Below, one piece after another: positions 46,112-54,411 of a stretch of DNA of 64,000 nucleotides. Position numbers and translations under genes: made by a program. Each line of letters begins with the position of its first letter. The first letter of the stretch is position 1. Below the pieces are notes generated by a model. The model ran no database searches. It was not told the DNA's origin and worked only from the letters and a program-made list of their open reading frames with translations. Source of the DNA: Syntrophomonas wolfei subsp. methylbutyratica (GTDB taxonomy: Bacteria > Bacillota > Syntrophomonadia > Syntrophomonadales > Syntrophomonadaceae); the NCBI RefSeq assembly GCF_001570625.1, contig NZ_BBQT01000017.1:1-64000 (forward strand). The letters run 5' to 3'.

Positions 46112-46227
46112 ACGAAAAAAGGTAAACTGCTGCTATTCCAAATAAAATATTTTGTATCTTTATGCTTAAGAAATATTGACGTACGTATTATTACGTATTA
46201 TGCTATCAGACAACAGGAGGATTTAAC

Positions 46228-46409
46228 ATGACAGAGCGGGAAATCCTAAATTATTAAAGGAAAATGGATGGTATATAGAAGAAGGTAGAAAACACCACCT
46301 GGCTACTAATCCTGATAAACCTGGAATTAAGATACCTATACCAAGACATAAAAAAGAAATCCCAATAGGCACCCTGAATAATATCCTCAAGGCAGCAGGA
46401 CTAAAATAA
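46228..46409 (+). pseudogene. hicA: HicA toxin gene with a one-base frameshift
   Basis: A perfect AGGAGG precedes ATG at 46228. The first seven codons read MTEREIL, then the frame hits TAA. If one base is inserted (or the ribosome slips back by one) after CTA, the frame continues as KLLKENGWYIEEGRKHHL, then PGIKIPIPRHKKEIP and ends at TAA 46407-46409. That is a complete 60-residue HicA mRNA interferase, including the conserved His in GRKHHL. No alternative in-frame start exists downstream. The site is not a canonical slippery heptamer. A point deletion or a sequencing error is the simplest reading. hicB follows intact. Confidence 0.75.
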
Positions 46410-46507
46410 ATCCGATCCTGGGGGTAATTAACTACTTTGAAAGGAGAATAAGTCTGAAAGAAATCTTTCATGACGTTTTGTGCCTCAAGAAAGGAATGGT
46501 TATAATT

Positions 46508-46903
46508 ATGAAATATGTTTATCCCGCTGTATTCACCATAGATAAAAAAAACAGCTATACTGTAGCTGTACCCGATTTGCCCGGGTGTTTCACCTTCGGG
46601 GACTCGCTTGTTGAAGCTATAGAAATGGCACGTGATGCCATTTCTATGTGGCTGGTGGACGCCGAAAACAAGGATGAAATAATTCCTACACCAGGCAAGA
46701 TTAAAGATATTCCTTGTGAAGCAAACAGCTTCATTAATCTAATTGATATTGATACAGTTGAATACCGTCGCGAGAACGATAACCATGCGGTAAAGAAAAC
46801 CTTAAGTATTCCTAATTGGTTAAATACCAAAGCCGAAAAAGCCGGTATAAATTTCTCTCAAACCTTACAAAAAGCATTGAAAAATGAATTGGGGTTAGAA
46901 TAA
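46508..46903 (+). CDS. hicB: HicB-type antitoxin
   Basis: A 131-residue antitoxin. The N-terminal half is the degenerate RNase-H-like HicB fold with YTVAVPDLPGCFTFGDS and EAIEMARDAISMWL. The C-terminal half has a ribbon-helix-helix DNA-binding segment, KTLSIPNWLNTKAEKAGINF then SQTLQKALKNEL. It would neutralise HicA and repress the operon. The start is set at ATG 46508 by homology; ATG 46496 is possible. It lies 98 bases after the disrupted hicA. Confidence 0.85.
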   Translation: MKYVYPAVFTIDKKNSYTVAVPDLPGCFTFGDSLVEAIEMARDAISMWLVDAENKDEIIPTPGKIKDIPCEANSFINLIDIDTVEYRRENDNHAVKKTLSIPNWLNTKAEKAGINFSQTLQKALKNELGLE

Positions 46904-46917
46904 TAATCCTTTGAACG

Positions 46918-47826
46918 CTAATAAACCCCCAATGTCGCCATGGCTTTTTTTAGATCCTGGCGGTCGTATAAAACATCAGCGAATAAATCGCCTACCTGCT
47001 GAAGTCGCTCCGGCAGGGTTTTAATCGTAAACTGATCTGGTCTTACAGACTCAAGTTCCTGCCACTCAATCGGGGTGGAACAGGGAGCGCCCTTATGAGG
47101 ACGAACGCTGTAAGCAGCACAGACAGTTTTGCCCAGGCCGTTTTGCAGGTAGTCCAGGTAAATCCGAGGCCCCCGGCGTTTCATGGCTCTCTCGGTGGTA
47201 GCAATATCGGGAACCACCTGGCAAACCATCTCCGCCATCGCCTGGGCCACACGGCGTATTTGGCTATAGGTATAACCTTTGGCTATGGGGAGGTAAAGGT
47301 GAAGCCCTTTGGCCCCTGAGGTTTTGGGATACACCCGGAGGCCGAGACTTTCCATTAATTCCTGCAACAGGCGGGTTACACTAACAATTTGCCCAAAGGT
47401 GTTCTGCTCCGAAGGGTCTAGGTCAAATACTATGAAATCAGGATATTCAATACTGCTGATTTGTGATAACCAGGGATGAATTTCAATGCAGGCAAGATTG
47501 GCCAAGCACATAAGATCTGCCGTTTGCTGTATCAGGACATAGTTTTTGCTGTCGCCATCACTGCCAGTCCAGGTGAAAGTTTTTATCCACTGCGGAAGGC
47601 CTTCCGGGGCATTTTTTTGATAAAATGATTTTTCTCCAATTCCCCGCGGATAGCGGGTGAAGACCAGCGGACGCTCGCTTAGATGAGGAAGCATATAGGG
47701 AAAAACCGCTGCATAGTATTCCACTAAATCTCTTTTGCAATAGCCGTCTTCCGGCCAGAGAACCCGGTCCAGATTAGTAAGCTTAATCTCTCTTCCCGCT
47801 ATGGCTATCGTTGCTGATTCGCCCAT
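46918..47826 (-). CDS. ligD: LigD-type polymerase domain protein (end joining)
   Basis: A 302-residue protein containing only the primase-like polymerase domain of LigD. NLDRVLWPEDGYCKRDLVEYY opens the fold (cited in parts), FTRYPRGIGEKSFYQKN is the phosphate-binding region, and the metal motif is VFDLDPSE. TSGAKGLHLYLP follows. It adds ribonucleotides to break ends during non-homologous end joining. Ligase and Ku genes lie upstream on the same strand; the gap to the ligase is 129 bases. The ATG at 47826 follows AAAGGAA. Confidence 0.9.
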   Translation of the reverse strand: MGESATIAIAGREIKLTNLDRVLWPEDGYCKRDLVEYYAAVFPYMLPHLSERPLVFTRYPRGIGEKSFYQKNAPEGLPQWIKTFTWTGSDGDSKNYVLIQQTADLMCLANLACIEIHPWLSQISSIEYPDFIVFDLDPSEQNTFGQIVSVTRLLQELMESLGLRVYPKTSGAKGLHLYLPIAKGYTYSQIRRVAQAMAEMVCQVVPDIATTERAMKRRGPRIYLDYLQNGLGKTVCAAYSVRPHKGAPCSTPIEWQELESVRPDQFTIKTLPERLQQVGDLFADVLYDRQDLKKAMATLGVY

Positions 47827-47955
47827 AACTCTATTCCTTTCTTTTAAACCCCATGCCCCGAGAACACAAGGATTGATGAAAAGTGAATCTGATTGTGCTT
47901 GAACGAATATTAAATAGTAATCTTTTACGCTGACCCCTTACCCCTCACTTCCCTT

Positions 47956-48885
47956 TTATACATTGCAATCAGCTTCCGAATTTTTCATGAAGGACTTTAT
48001 CACCGGAAAGCGAAGATGCAAAGAATCTGTCCACTCTAGATATTCAACCTCTACCGCCAATTGAGGGGTGATATAATGTGAACCTGCCGGGGTCGGCTCG
48101 GGAAAGGGAGAATCCTTCACTTCCAACCGAGGCAGGGTCTCGGACAGTATTTGCAATTGCTCTGCATCCAGGCCACTGCTGGCTTTACCGGCAAAACTTA
48201 AGCTTCTATCACGCATAACACCCAATAACAGAGCATTTACTTGTTTCCCTCGTAAAGTATAACCCCCCACCAGACAATTCTGACTGCGGCGACATTTGAT
48301 TTTAAACCAATCATCATGTTGTTTTCCCGGGCGGTAGAAACTGTTCTTTCTTTTGGCTACTATCCCTTCCAAGCCCGCCCTCTGAACCGAATTGAAAAGG
48401 ATAGTTCCCTGAGAAAAATTCTCCACCAGATAAAGGCAGCCTTGATTATCAAAGAGTTCCGCCAGCTGAGAGAGGCGGTCTACCAAGCTTGCTGACCTTA
48501 AATCTCTACCATTAAGATAAAGAAGATCGAAAACCATATAGGAAATGGCCAGAGTTTTACTTAAATGTTGAATCTTCATTGGATTCCGGCAGTTATCTCT
48601 TTGCATCACCGCTGGAAAGCTGGGTTTGCCCTCACGGAGCACCACGATTTCTCCATCCAAAACCGCAGTACTGGCCTTGATCAAATTGGGCAGATTCTGT
48701 AACTCGGGATACTGCCTGCTACGCAGGTTTCCCCTTTTGTTAAGCAGGGTGACTTGTTCTCCGGCAACAGCAGTCAGCATCCGCACCCCATCCCATTTCA
48801 CCTGATAGAGAAAATCCTCGCTGTCAAAAGCTTGCCCGCAATTTATCGGGTCCATACTGCGGATTTCTCGCAAGAATATTTCCAT
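47956..48885 (-). CDS. ligD: ATP-dependent DNA ligase (LigD ligase domain)
   Basis: A 309-residue ligase with the nucleotidyl-lysine motif YQVKWDGVRML near residue 28 (Lys in K-x-D-G), LDGEIVVL (motif III), DLLYLNGRDLR, EGIVAKRKNSFYRPGK (motif IV) and WFKIKCRR (motif V). An OB-fold C-terminus follows. It has neither a 3'-phosphoesterase nor a polymerase domain fused. Together with Ku and the separate polymerase gene it makes a split end-joining LigD system. It begins two bases after the Ku stop codon. A short purine tract directly follows its stop. Confidence 0.9.
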   Translation of the reverse strand: MEIFLREIRSMDPINCGQAFDSEDFLYQVKWDGVRMLTAVAGEQVTLLNKRGNLRSRQYPELQNLPNLIKASTAVLDGEIVVLREGKPSFPAVMQRDNCRNPMKIQHLSKTLAISYMVFDLLYLNGRDLRSASLVDRLSQLAELFDNQGCLYLVENFSQGTILFNSVQRAGLEGIVAKRKNSFYRPGKQHDDWFKIKCRRSQNCLVGGYTLRGKQVNALLLGVMRDRSLSFAGKASSGLDAEQLQILSETLPRLEVKDSPFPEPTPAGSHYITPQLAVEVEYLEWTDSLHLRFPVIKSFMKNSEADCNV

Positions 48886-48887
48886 CG

Positions 48888-49718
48888 CTAACTTCCGGTT
48901 TTAGCCGCTTTCTTTGGGCTGCCCTTTTTCTTCCCCTCATTCTTGTTCTCTTCAGCCAGCTTGACACTGGCCTTCAGAGCTTCCATTAGGTCCACTACAT
49001 TACCGGCTTGCCGTTCCGGGGCCGGGCTGACAAATTCCTCTCCGGCGATTTTAGCCTCAATCATCTCCCAGAGAGCTTGACGATAATTGTCCTGATATCT
49101 TGCCGGGTCGAAATCAATGGATAGATTCTCAATCAGGCTAACCGCCATTTTTATTTCTTTCTCATGCAGCTTCTCTACCCCGATCCCCTTTCCCAATGAA
49201 GCAGGGGATCTAATCTCATCCGGATAAAAGATGGTTTCCATAATCAAATGCTCATCCTTCACCCGTAGTACCGCTAATGATTGTTTTGACCGTATCATAA
49301 TTTTGGCCAGTGCAATTTTTCCTGTCTTTTTCATGGCTTCAACTATGAGTGTATACGCTTTGTCCCCACCTGAAACAGGTTCCAGGTAATAGCTTTTATC
49401 AAAATAAATCGGGTCCAGTTGTTCTAATTTTATAAAATCCAATATATCAATGGTTTTAGTGTTTTCCTGAGGGATGCGAGCCAGGTCTTCTTCGCTGATA
49501 ATAACGTAGTTTCCTTTCTGAAACTCGTAGCCCTTGACTATTTCTTCCGCTTTGATTTCCTTATTGCATTTTGAGCAGACCTTTTTATAGTTTACCGGAG
49601 CCATACATTCTTGATGCAGGTAATGGAATTTCAAATCCTTGTTCTCCGTAGCCGAGTACATGCCTACCGGAATATTAACCAGGCCGAAGCTGACCGCACC
49701 TTTCCAAAGTGTTTTCAA
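48888..49718 (-). CDS. ku: Ku protein, non-homologous end joining
   Basis: A 276-residue bacterial Ku homodimer subunit that binds DNA ends and recruits LigD. WKGAVSFGLVNIPVGMYSATE at the N-terminus is the family signature (cited in parts, WKGAVSFGLVNIPVG). Next are paired CxxC-like cysteines in VCSKCNK and the YYLEPVSGGDKAYTLI segment. The C-terminal tail is Lys-rich (KKKGSPKKAAKTGS), typical of the basic DNA-binding extension. The start is TTG at 49718 behind GGGGAG. It heads the minus-strand cluster. Confidence 0.93.
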   Translation of the reverse strand: MKTLWKGAVSFGLVNIPVGMYSATENKDLKFHYLHQECMAPVNYKKVCSKCNKEIKAEEIVKGYEFQKGNYVIISEEDLARIPQENTKTIDILDFIKLEQLDPIYFDKSYYLEPVSGGDKAYTLIVEAMKKTGKIALAKIMIRSKQSLAVLRVKDEHLIMETIFYPDEIRSPASLGKGIGVEKLHEKEIKMAVSLIENLSIDFDPARYQDNYRQALWEMIEAKIAGEEFVSPAPERQAGNVVDLMEALKASVKLAEENKNEGKKKGSPKKAAKTGS

Positions 49719-49957
49719 AAACGACTCCCCTTTCCAGGCTTGTTTAGTTTTAGCTTCTATGCTTTAAGCAAAATTTATTCGTCTGGGGATAAAATGACTT
49801 GCTATTGGAGGATAAGAGTTGGAAGAAAATAAATGCTTTTCACTCCAGATATTCAATATTACTTTATTCTACGGGCTAATTGTTATATAACGGTGATTAC
49901 ATCGATTTCTTTCAAAAAAGATGGGTGAAGGTAAATAATAATTGTTTTTTGATGTAT

Positions 49958-49985
49958 TTGCCCTATACGCAATATGTATTATAAT
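49958..49985 (+). promoter_or_regulatory. Promoter of the riboswitch-aminomutase unit
   Basis: TTGCCC (49958-49963) and TATAAT (49980-49985) are spaced by 16 bases. A start near 49992 would place the riboswitch aptamer at the 5' end of the message. The rest of the 49719-49957 gap holds no gene. Confidence 0.65.
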
Positions 49986-50020
49986 ATTATTGATACGATA
50001 TCTTATAGATTCATTAGATT

Positions 50021-50135
50021 CATGCCGAATCCAGTTAAATAACTGGAACGGGGGAACCAATTTTGGGGTGAATCCGGCTTTTGCTGGTAGGGCAATCCCC
50101 TTGCCCGAATCCGTCAGCTAACCTCGCAGGCTTTT
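50021..50135 (+). ncRNA. c-di-AMP riboswitch (ydaO-yuaA leader)
   Basis: The conserved elements of the ydaO class stand in order: ACGGGGGAACCA (50048-50059), GGGGTGAATCC (50065-50075), a variable hairpin GGGCAA...TTGCCC, then GAATCCGTCAGCTAACCTCGCAGG (split at 50107-50113 and 50114-50131). The ends GCC (50023-50025) and GGC (50129-50131) can form the P1 stem. These RNAs bind two c-di-AMP molecules and usually switch expression off. An expression platform may use GAGGGT/ACCCTC (about 50139 and 50175), but a U-run is weak, so the off mechanism is not clear. Downstream are the aminomutase and glycosidase-like genes. Confidence 0.9.
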
Positions 50136-50216
50136 TGGGGAGGGTATAGTATTTATAACCGAACAGGTAATACACCCTCTTCGTTTCCAAAAAAATGTAA
50201 ACAAGGAGGGATTTTG

Positions 50217-51482
50217 TTGTTAAGAGAAGATTTGATAAATGAAGAAATCCAGGAGATAAAACGCGAAGTATCTTTATGCAGGGCAAGCGAGCTCAAACAG
50301 GAAATTGCTGACTATCTCGACATCGAATCTACTATTGAAACGGGAATGCGATTACATGAACGAAATCTGCACAATAAGGAACATATCCTTAAGTACTTTC
50401 AGGCCAGCGAGAATGATTGGGATAACTGGGCCTGGCAAATGAAGAATCGTATCAATGATGGAAATGTCCTGGCTTCCATTCTGGATTTAAATGAATTCGA
50501 AGTTCAGACAATTAAAAGGGTTTCCAAAAAAGTCCGCTGGGCTATTTCTCCCTATTATCTCAGTTTAATCGATTTTAAAAATTATGCGGCGTCACCCATT
50601 TACAAGCAGTCTGTCCCCAGTCTGCATGAAATAAATGAACATAAGGGTGAGGATGACCCCATGGGAGAAGAAATGAGTAATCCTGCTCCCCGTATTACAC
50701 GTCGTTATCCCGACCGACTTATAATCAATGTTACCAATCAATGTGCTATGTACTGCCGCCATTGTCAGCGCCGTAGAAATTTTGGTGAAACTGATAACCA
50801 TGCCACCCGTAAAGATCAGGAAGCTGCCCTGCAGTACATTAAAAACAATTCTGAAATACGGGATGTTCTTATTACCGGTGGGGATGCTCTAATGCTTAGC
50901 GATCGTACACTTGACTGGTTGCTGGGAGAACTCGATGCCATTTCACATGTCGAAATTAAGCGTATTGGTACCAGGACACCGGTAACACTTCCACAAAGAA
51001 TAACCGCCAACCTTTGTGCGGTACTAAAAAAGCATGCACCCATTTATATTAATACCCAATTTAATTCACCGCTGGAAGTAACACCGGAAGCCAAGCAGGC
51101 CTGTGACCGGCTCATTGGAGCAGGAGTAGTTTTGGGCAACCAGGCTGTTCTGTTAAAAGGAATCAACGATAATGTCCATGTTATGAAAAAACTTAACCAG
51201 GAATTGCTGAAAATCCGGGTTCGCCCCTACTATTTATTCCAGGCCAAAGAGGTAAAAGGAACTACCCATTTTGTTAGCCCGGTCAATACCGGCCTGGATA
51301 TTATGAAGCATTTACGGGGCTATACTTCTGGCTTGGCCGTCCCCACTTATGTTATCAACGCACCAGGAGGTTACGGTAAAACCCCGATTAACCCGGAATA
51401 TGTATTGGACATTAATGAAAACGAAGTTATAATTCGTACCTGGCAGGGTAGAACCTTTAACTATCCGAATCATAACAATTAG
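50217..51482 (+). CDS. eam: Glutamate 2,3-aminomutase (radical SAM, PLP)
   Basis: A 421-residue KamA-family enzyme. The iron-sulfur motif is Cys176-x3-Cys180-x2-Cys183 (QCAMYCRHC), and Lys388 in APGGYGKTP should bind PLP. Lysine 2,3-aminomutase of C. subterminale uses Asp293 and Asp330 to hold the substrate amino group. At those positions, 37 residues apart here too, this protein has Lys344 (FQAKEVKG) and Asn381 (VINAPGG), the pattern of C. difficile glutamate 2,3-aminomutase. Cys-to-Lys and Lys/Asn-to-PLP distances also match. The product would be beta-glutamate, a known compatible solute. Start TTG 50217 follows GGAGG by seven bases; 50214 is possible. A c-di-AMP riboswitch precedes it. Confidence 0.88.
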   Translation: MLREDLINEEIQEIKREVSLCRASELKQEIADYLDIESTIETGMRLHERNLHNKEHILKYFQASENDWDNWAWQMKNRINDGNVLASILDLNEFEVQTIKRVSKKVRWAISPYYLSLIDFKNYAASPIYKQSVPSLHEINEHKGEDDPMGEEMSNPAPRITRRYPDRLIINVTNQCAMYCRHCQRRRNFGETDNHATRKDQEAALQYIKNNSEIRDVLITGGDALMLSDRTLDWLLGELDAISHVEIKRIGTRTPVTLPQRITANLCAVLKKHAPIYINTQFNSPLEVTPEAKQACDRLIGAGVVLGNQAVLLKGINDNVHVMKKLNQELLKIRVRPYYLFQAKEVKGTTHFVSPVNTGLDIMKHLRGYTSGLAVPTYVINAPGGYGKTPINPEYVLDINENEVIIRTWQGRTFNYPNHNN

Positions 51483-51529
51483 GAACTAGCCTTCCTTTGG
51501 ACTCATTATTAGTTGAAGGATGAAATAGT

Positions 51530-53686
51530 ATGCAGAAAAGATGGGCTATCATTTCACTGAATTTTTTAATATTTGCTTTAATTCTGGCTCTGCTATTTCT
51601 GCTGTCAGGTCCGGTTTTATATTGGCTTCATAAAAGCCCAACGCTGCTAAACACACGGATTATAGACCAGATAAAACTGGCTATAAACAAAAACCAGGCC
51701 ACCCGGATTTACGCAAAAACCAATCAAACTACTCTGCAAGTTCTTGAAAATGGTAAATGGCAGCCTTTTTTTGTTAAAGGAGTAAATATCGGCACGGCCC
51801 TTCCTGGCAAGTGGTTTACCGAGTTTCCGAATGATGAAAAAATCTATTTGAACTGGTTGGAAAAAATCGGGCAGATGAATGCTAATTGTATCCGTATCTA
51901 TACTCTGTTGCCCCCAGAATTCTATAATGCTTTAAAATCCTATAATGATAGTCACCCCGACACTCCTCTGTGGCTCCTACAGGAAATTTGGCCAGAAGAA
52001 AATCCCACGGGAAAGGATTATTTAGAAAAGGATTATGTAGAAGCTTACTTCCAGGAAATAGAGTACGGGGTAGATGCAATTCATGGTCAGGCTTATATAA
52101 CCCCGCGAAAAGGCCGGGCCTACGGGATTTATACCAGTGATATTTCCAAATATCTTTTGGCTTATCTGGTAGGGAGAGAACTGGAGCCGGACGAAGTTAC
52201 CACCACCAACCATAAAAATTCCGGTTTTTCTTATAAAGGAGAATATTTTTCTTCAACAGCTAGTGCCAGTCCCTGCGAGGCCTGGTTGGCCATGAATTGT
52301 GATTATCTAGCAAAATATGAGGAAGAACACTATGCCTCTTTGCACCCTGTGGCCATAGTAAGTTGGCCTACCCTGGATGTAAAAGAGCATGATTCGGAAT
52401 GGAATCAACTGGGGAAAAAATCGCTGGAGTATAATGACAAGGTGTCAATAGATATTAATAATATTAGCTGTGAATCCAAAATGAAAGCAGGTTTTTTGGG
52501 AGCTTATCACATATATCCGAATTATCCTGATTTTATGAATAATGAGAGCAAATATAACGATTATCAGGACGAACAGGGAAGGTTAAGGTACGGGGGCTAC
52601 TTGCAGGAATTTATGGAAGGACATAATAAGTATCCGGCTCTGGTAGCAGAATTCGGCCTGGCAACCGGTATGGGTACAGCACACCTTAGCCCGGATGGCT
52701 TAAACCATGGAGGACTTAGCGAAGAGCAACAGGGTAAGGGCATAGTAAGAATGATGCAGGCCATTAAAAGAGAAGGCTACACTGGAGCTGTAATATTCGA
52801 ATGGCTCGATGAGTGGGCTAAGAAAACCTGGACGACTGAGCCCTTTATGATACCCTACGAGCGGCATGTTCTTTGGCATAACGCTATTGATCCTGAACAA
52901 AACTATGGCTTGCTGGCGATAGAACCTCAAAGCAGTAAAGCTCCACCCGTTATCAAAAGAGGTAATGGTCAAATTAAAAGCCTTACACTAAACTATGATG
53001 CTCGTTTTCTCTACTTGAAGCTCGATTTATTTAAGAAACCGGATTTTAGTAAAGAAAAACTGCTAATTGCTCTGGATACTTACGACCGTGAGAAAGGCGA
53101 ATTCAGATTTGACCCTGCTATTAATATTTCTGCCCCCAGTGGTGCAGAATTCCTTTTGGATTTCAGCGGGCCACAAAGCGCCAGAATGTTGGTGCACCCG
53201 GGCTATAATGCTTCGCAAAATCGTTTTTCTTCTTATGCCAGTTCGCAGGGTTTATTCGAAGAGATAAGACCGCTGATAAGCCGGGATAGAGTCGATAAAA
53301 ATGGCAATCCCATTGCTGCCCTCTATGAAAATGCCAGCCAGCTTAATTACGGTACTTTTGACTCCAACTCCTATAATCACTGGTATTTTGCCGATAGTAC
53401 CCTTTATATCCGTTTACCCTGGGGCCGGTTAAACTTTAGCGATCCATCCAGTCTTATGGTGCTAAATGATAGCAACCCTGCCGAAGAAGCCGGTCGAGAT
53501 ATCCTGGGAACTCAAAAAACTGACGGTATAATCATATCGGCCCTGTATTATGATTTCGATAATCAGCAAGTTATAGATTTGCTTAGCAGCGATCTTTACA
53601 AATGGGAACAATGGGAGCTACCCGCATATAGCGAGCGCTTAAAAAAGAGCTACTTCATAATACAGGAATACTTTAAGAATATTTAA
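51530..53686 (+). CDS. Membrane-anchored glycosidase-like protein (GH-A-type fold)
   Basis: A 718-residue protein. Residues ~5-32 are a signal anchor; the rest is predicted to be extracytoplasmic. The body (about 75-470) has the pattern of a (beta/alpha)8 glycosidase: NIGTALPG and NANCIRIYTLLPPEFY at the start of the barrel, VGRELEP with Glu217 at strand 4 and LVAEFG with Glu374 at strand 7, plausible acid/base and nucleophile. The C-terminal ~240 residues look beta-sandwich-like and end in a helix. The substrate is unknown; a cell-wall or exopolysaccharide glucan is possible. It begins 47 bases after the aminomutase stop and is probably under the same riboswitch. No glycosyltransferase lies next to it. 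Confidence 0.75.
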   Translation: MQKRWAIISLNFLIFALILALLFLLSGPVLYWLHKSPTLLNTRIIDQIKLAINKNQATRIYAKTNQTTLQVLENGKWQPFFVKGVNIGTALPGKWFTEFPNDEKIYLNWLEKIGQMNANCIRIYTLLPPEFYNALKSYNDSHPDTPLWLLQEIWPEENPTGKDYLEKDYVEAYFQEIEYGVDAIHGQAYITPRKGRAYGIYTSDISKYLLAYLVGRELEPDEVTTTNHKNSGFSYKGEYFSSTASASPCEAWLAMNCDYLAKYEEEHYASLHPVAIVSWPTLDVKEHDSEWNQLGKKSLEYNDKVSIDINNISCESKMKAGFLGAYHIYPNYPDFMNNESKYNDYQDEQGRLRYGGYLQEFMEGHNKYPALVAEFGLATGMGTAHLSPDGLNHGGLSEEQQGKGIVRMMQAIKREGYTGAVIFEWLDEWAKKTWTTEPFMIPYERHVLWHNAIDPEQNYGLLAIEPQSSKAPPVIKRGNGQIKSLTLNYDARFLYLKLDLFKKPDFSKEKLLIALDTYDREKGEFRFDPAINISAPSGAEFLLDFSGPQSARMLVHPGYNASQNRFSSYASSQGLFEEIRPLISRDRVDKNGNPIAALYENASQLNYGTFDSNSYNHWYFADSTLYIRLPWGRLNFSDPSSLMVLNDSNPAEEAGRDILGTQKTDGIIISALYYDFDNQQVIDLLSSDLYKWEQWELPAYSERLKKSYFIIQEYFKNI

Positions 53687-53752
53687 GATTTTCTACGCTT
53701 TCTTTTCCATGCTATTTTATTGTTGAATCTCAATCATCTTTATTCTTGCCCA

Positions 53753-53983
53753 TTAGTCCTCATTCTTTTTGGAATCCTTTATCAAGGTGACATCAGTAGA
53801 ATTAAACATAGTAAAAACCTCGTCACCTTTTTTTAAGCGTAAATCCTGGTAGGCCGAGGAGGTCAGTGATGCAGTAACAGCAAAGTCACCTATATCCACA
53901 ATAACTTCCGTAAAATCAGAGCCTTCCTTTATTTCCATTATCTTTCCAGCCAATTTATTTGGGTCACTAATACGCATTTTCAT
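53753..53983 (-). CDS. Mop/TOBE-domain molybdate-binding protein (molbindin)
   Basis: A 76-residue single Mop (TOBE) domain. MRISDPNKLAGKIMEIKEG and VIVDIGDFAVTASLTSSAYQ, then LRLKKGDEVFTMFNSTDVTLIK, match the molbindin fold that binds molybdate or tungstate as a hexamer. No molybdate ABC transporter, modE or cofactor genes are visible nearby. It converges with the glycosidase-like gene. The start is ATG at 53983 behind AGGAGGAA. Confidence 0.87.
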   Translation of the reverse strand: MKMRISDPNKLAGKIMEIKEGSDFTEVIVDIGDFAVTASLTSSAYQDLRLKKGDEVFTMFNSTDVTLIKDSKKNED

Positions 53984-54165
53984 TCCTCCTGCGTTATTAT
54001 TTTATAGCATCGAGAATCTTAAGCAGTTTAGCCTGGTTATAGGATGTTCACTAGCAGGAGGAATTATTATTTGATGTGCTCTACCCTGGCAATAGACTTT
54101 TTATTAGAATCAATGCATAATATAATAAGTGAAAATGTGATACACATAAAAAGTGAGGTGGTAAA

Positions 54166-54411
54166 ATGAGACGGCAGAATGTTACACTATCACTTCCCGA
54201 AGATGTTTTAAGGAAAGCCAAACATCTGGCTGTAGACCGCAACATGTCACTATCAGCTCTTTTAGGCACATACATCCTCGATATAGTCGCACGGGAAGAA
54301 CAATATTCAAAAGCTAAAGAATTTAGTATTCGGCTTATGGAAGAAGGTTTTGATATGGGCTCAGCTGGGGAAAGCACATGGAATAGGGAGGAACTTCATG
54401 AGCGAAATTAA
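54166..54411 (+). CDS. vapB: VapB-type antitoxin (ribbon-helix-helix)
   Basis: An 81-residue protein whose N-terminus (RRQNVTLSLPEDVLRKAKHL then DRNMSLSALLGTYI) is the ribbon-helix-helix pattern of antitoxins and repressors. The C-terminal tail should block the PIN toxin encoded next. It overlaps that gene by 14 bases. The start is ATG at 54166 behind GTGAGGTGG. Confidence 0.85.
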   Translation: MRRQNVTLSLPEDVLRKAKHLAVDRNMSLSALLGTYILDIVAREEQYSKAKEFSIRLMEEGFDMGSAGESTWNREELHERN

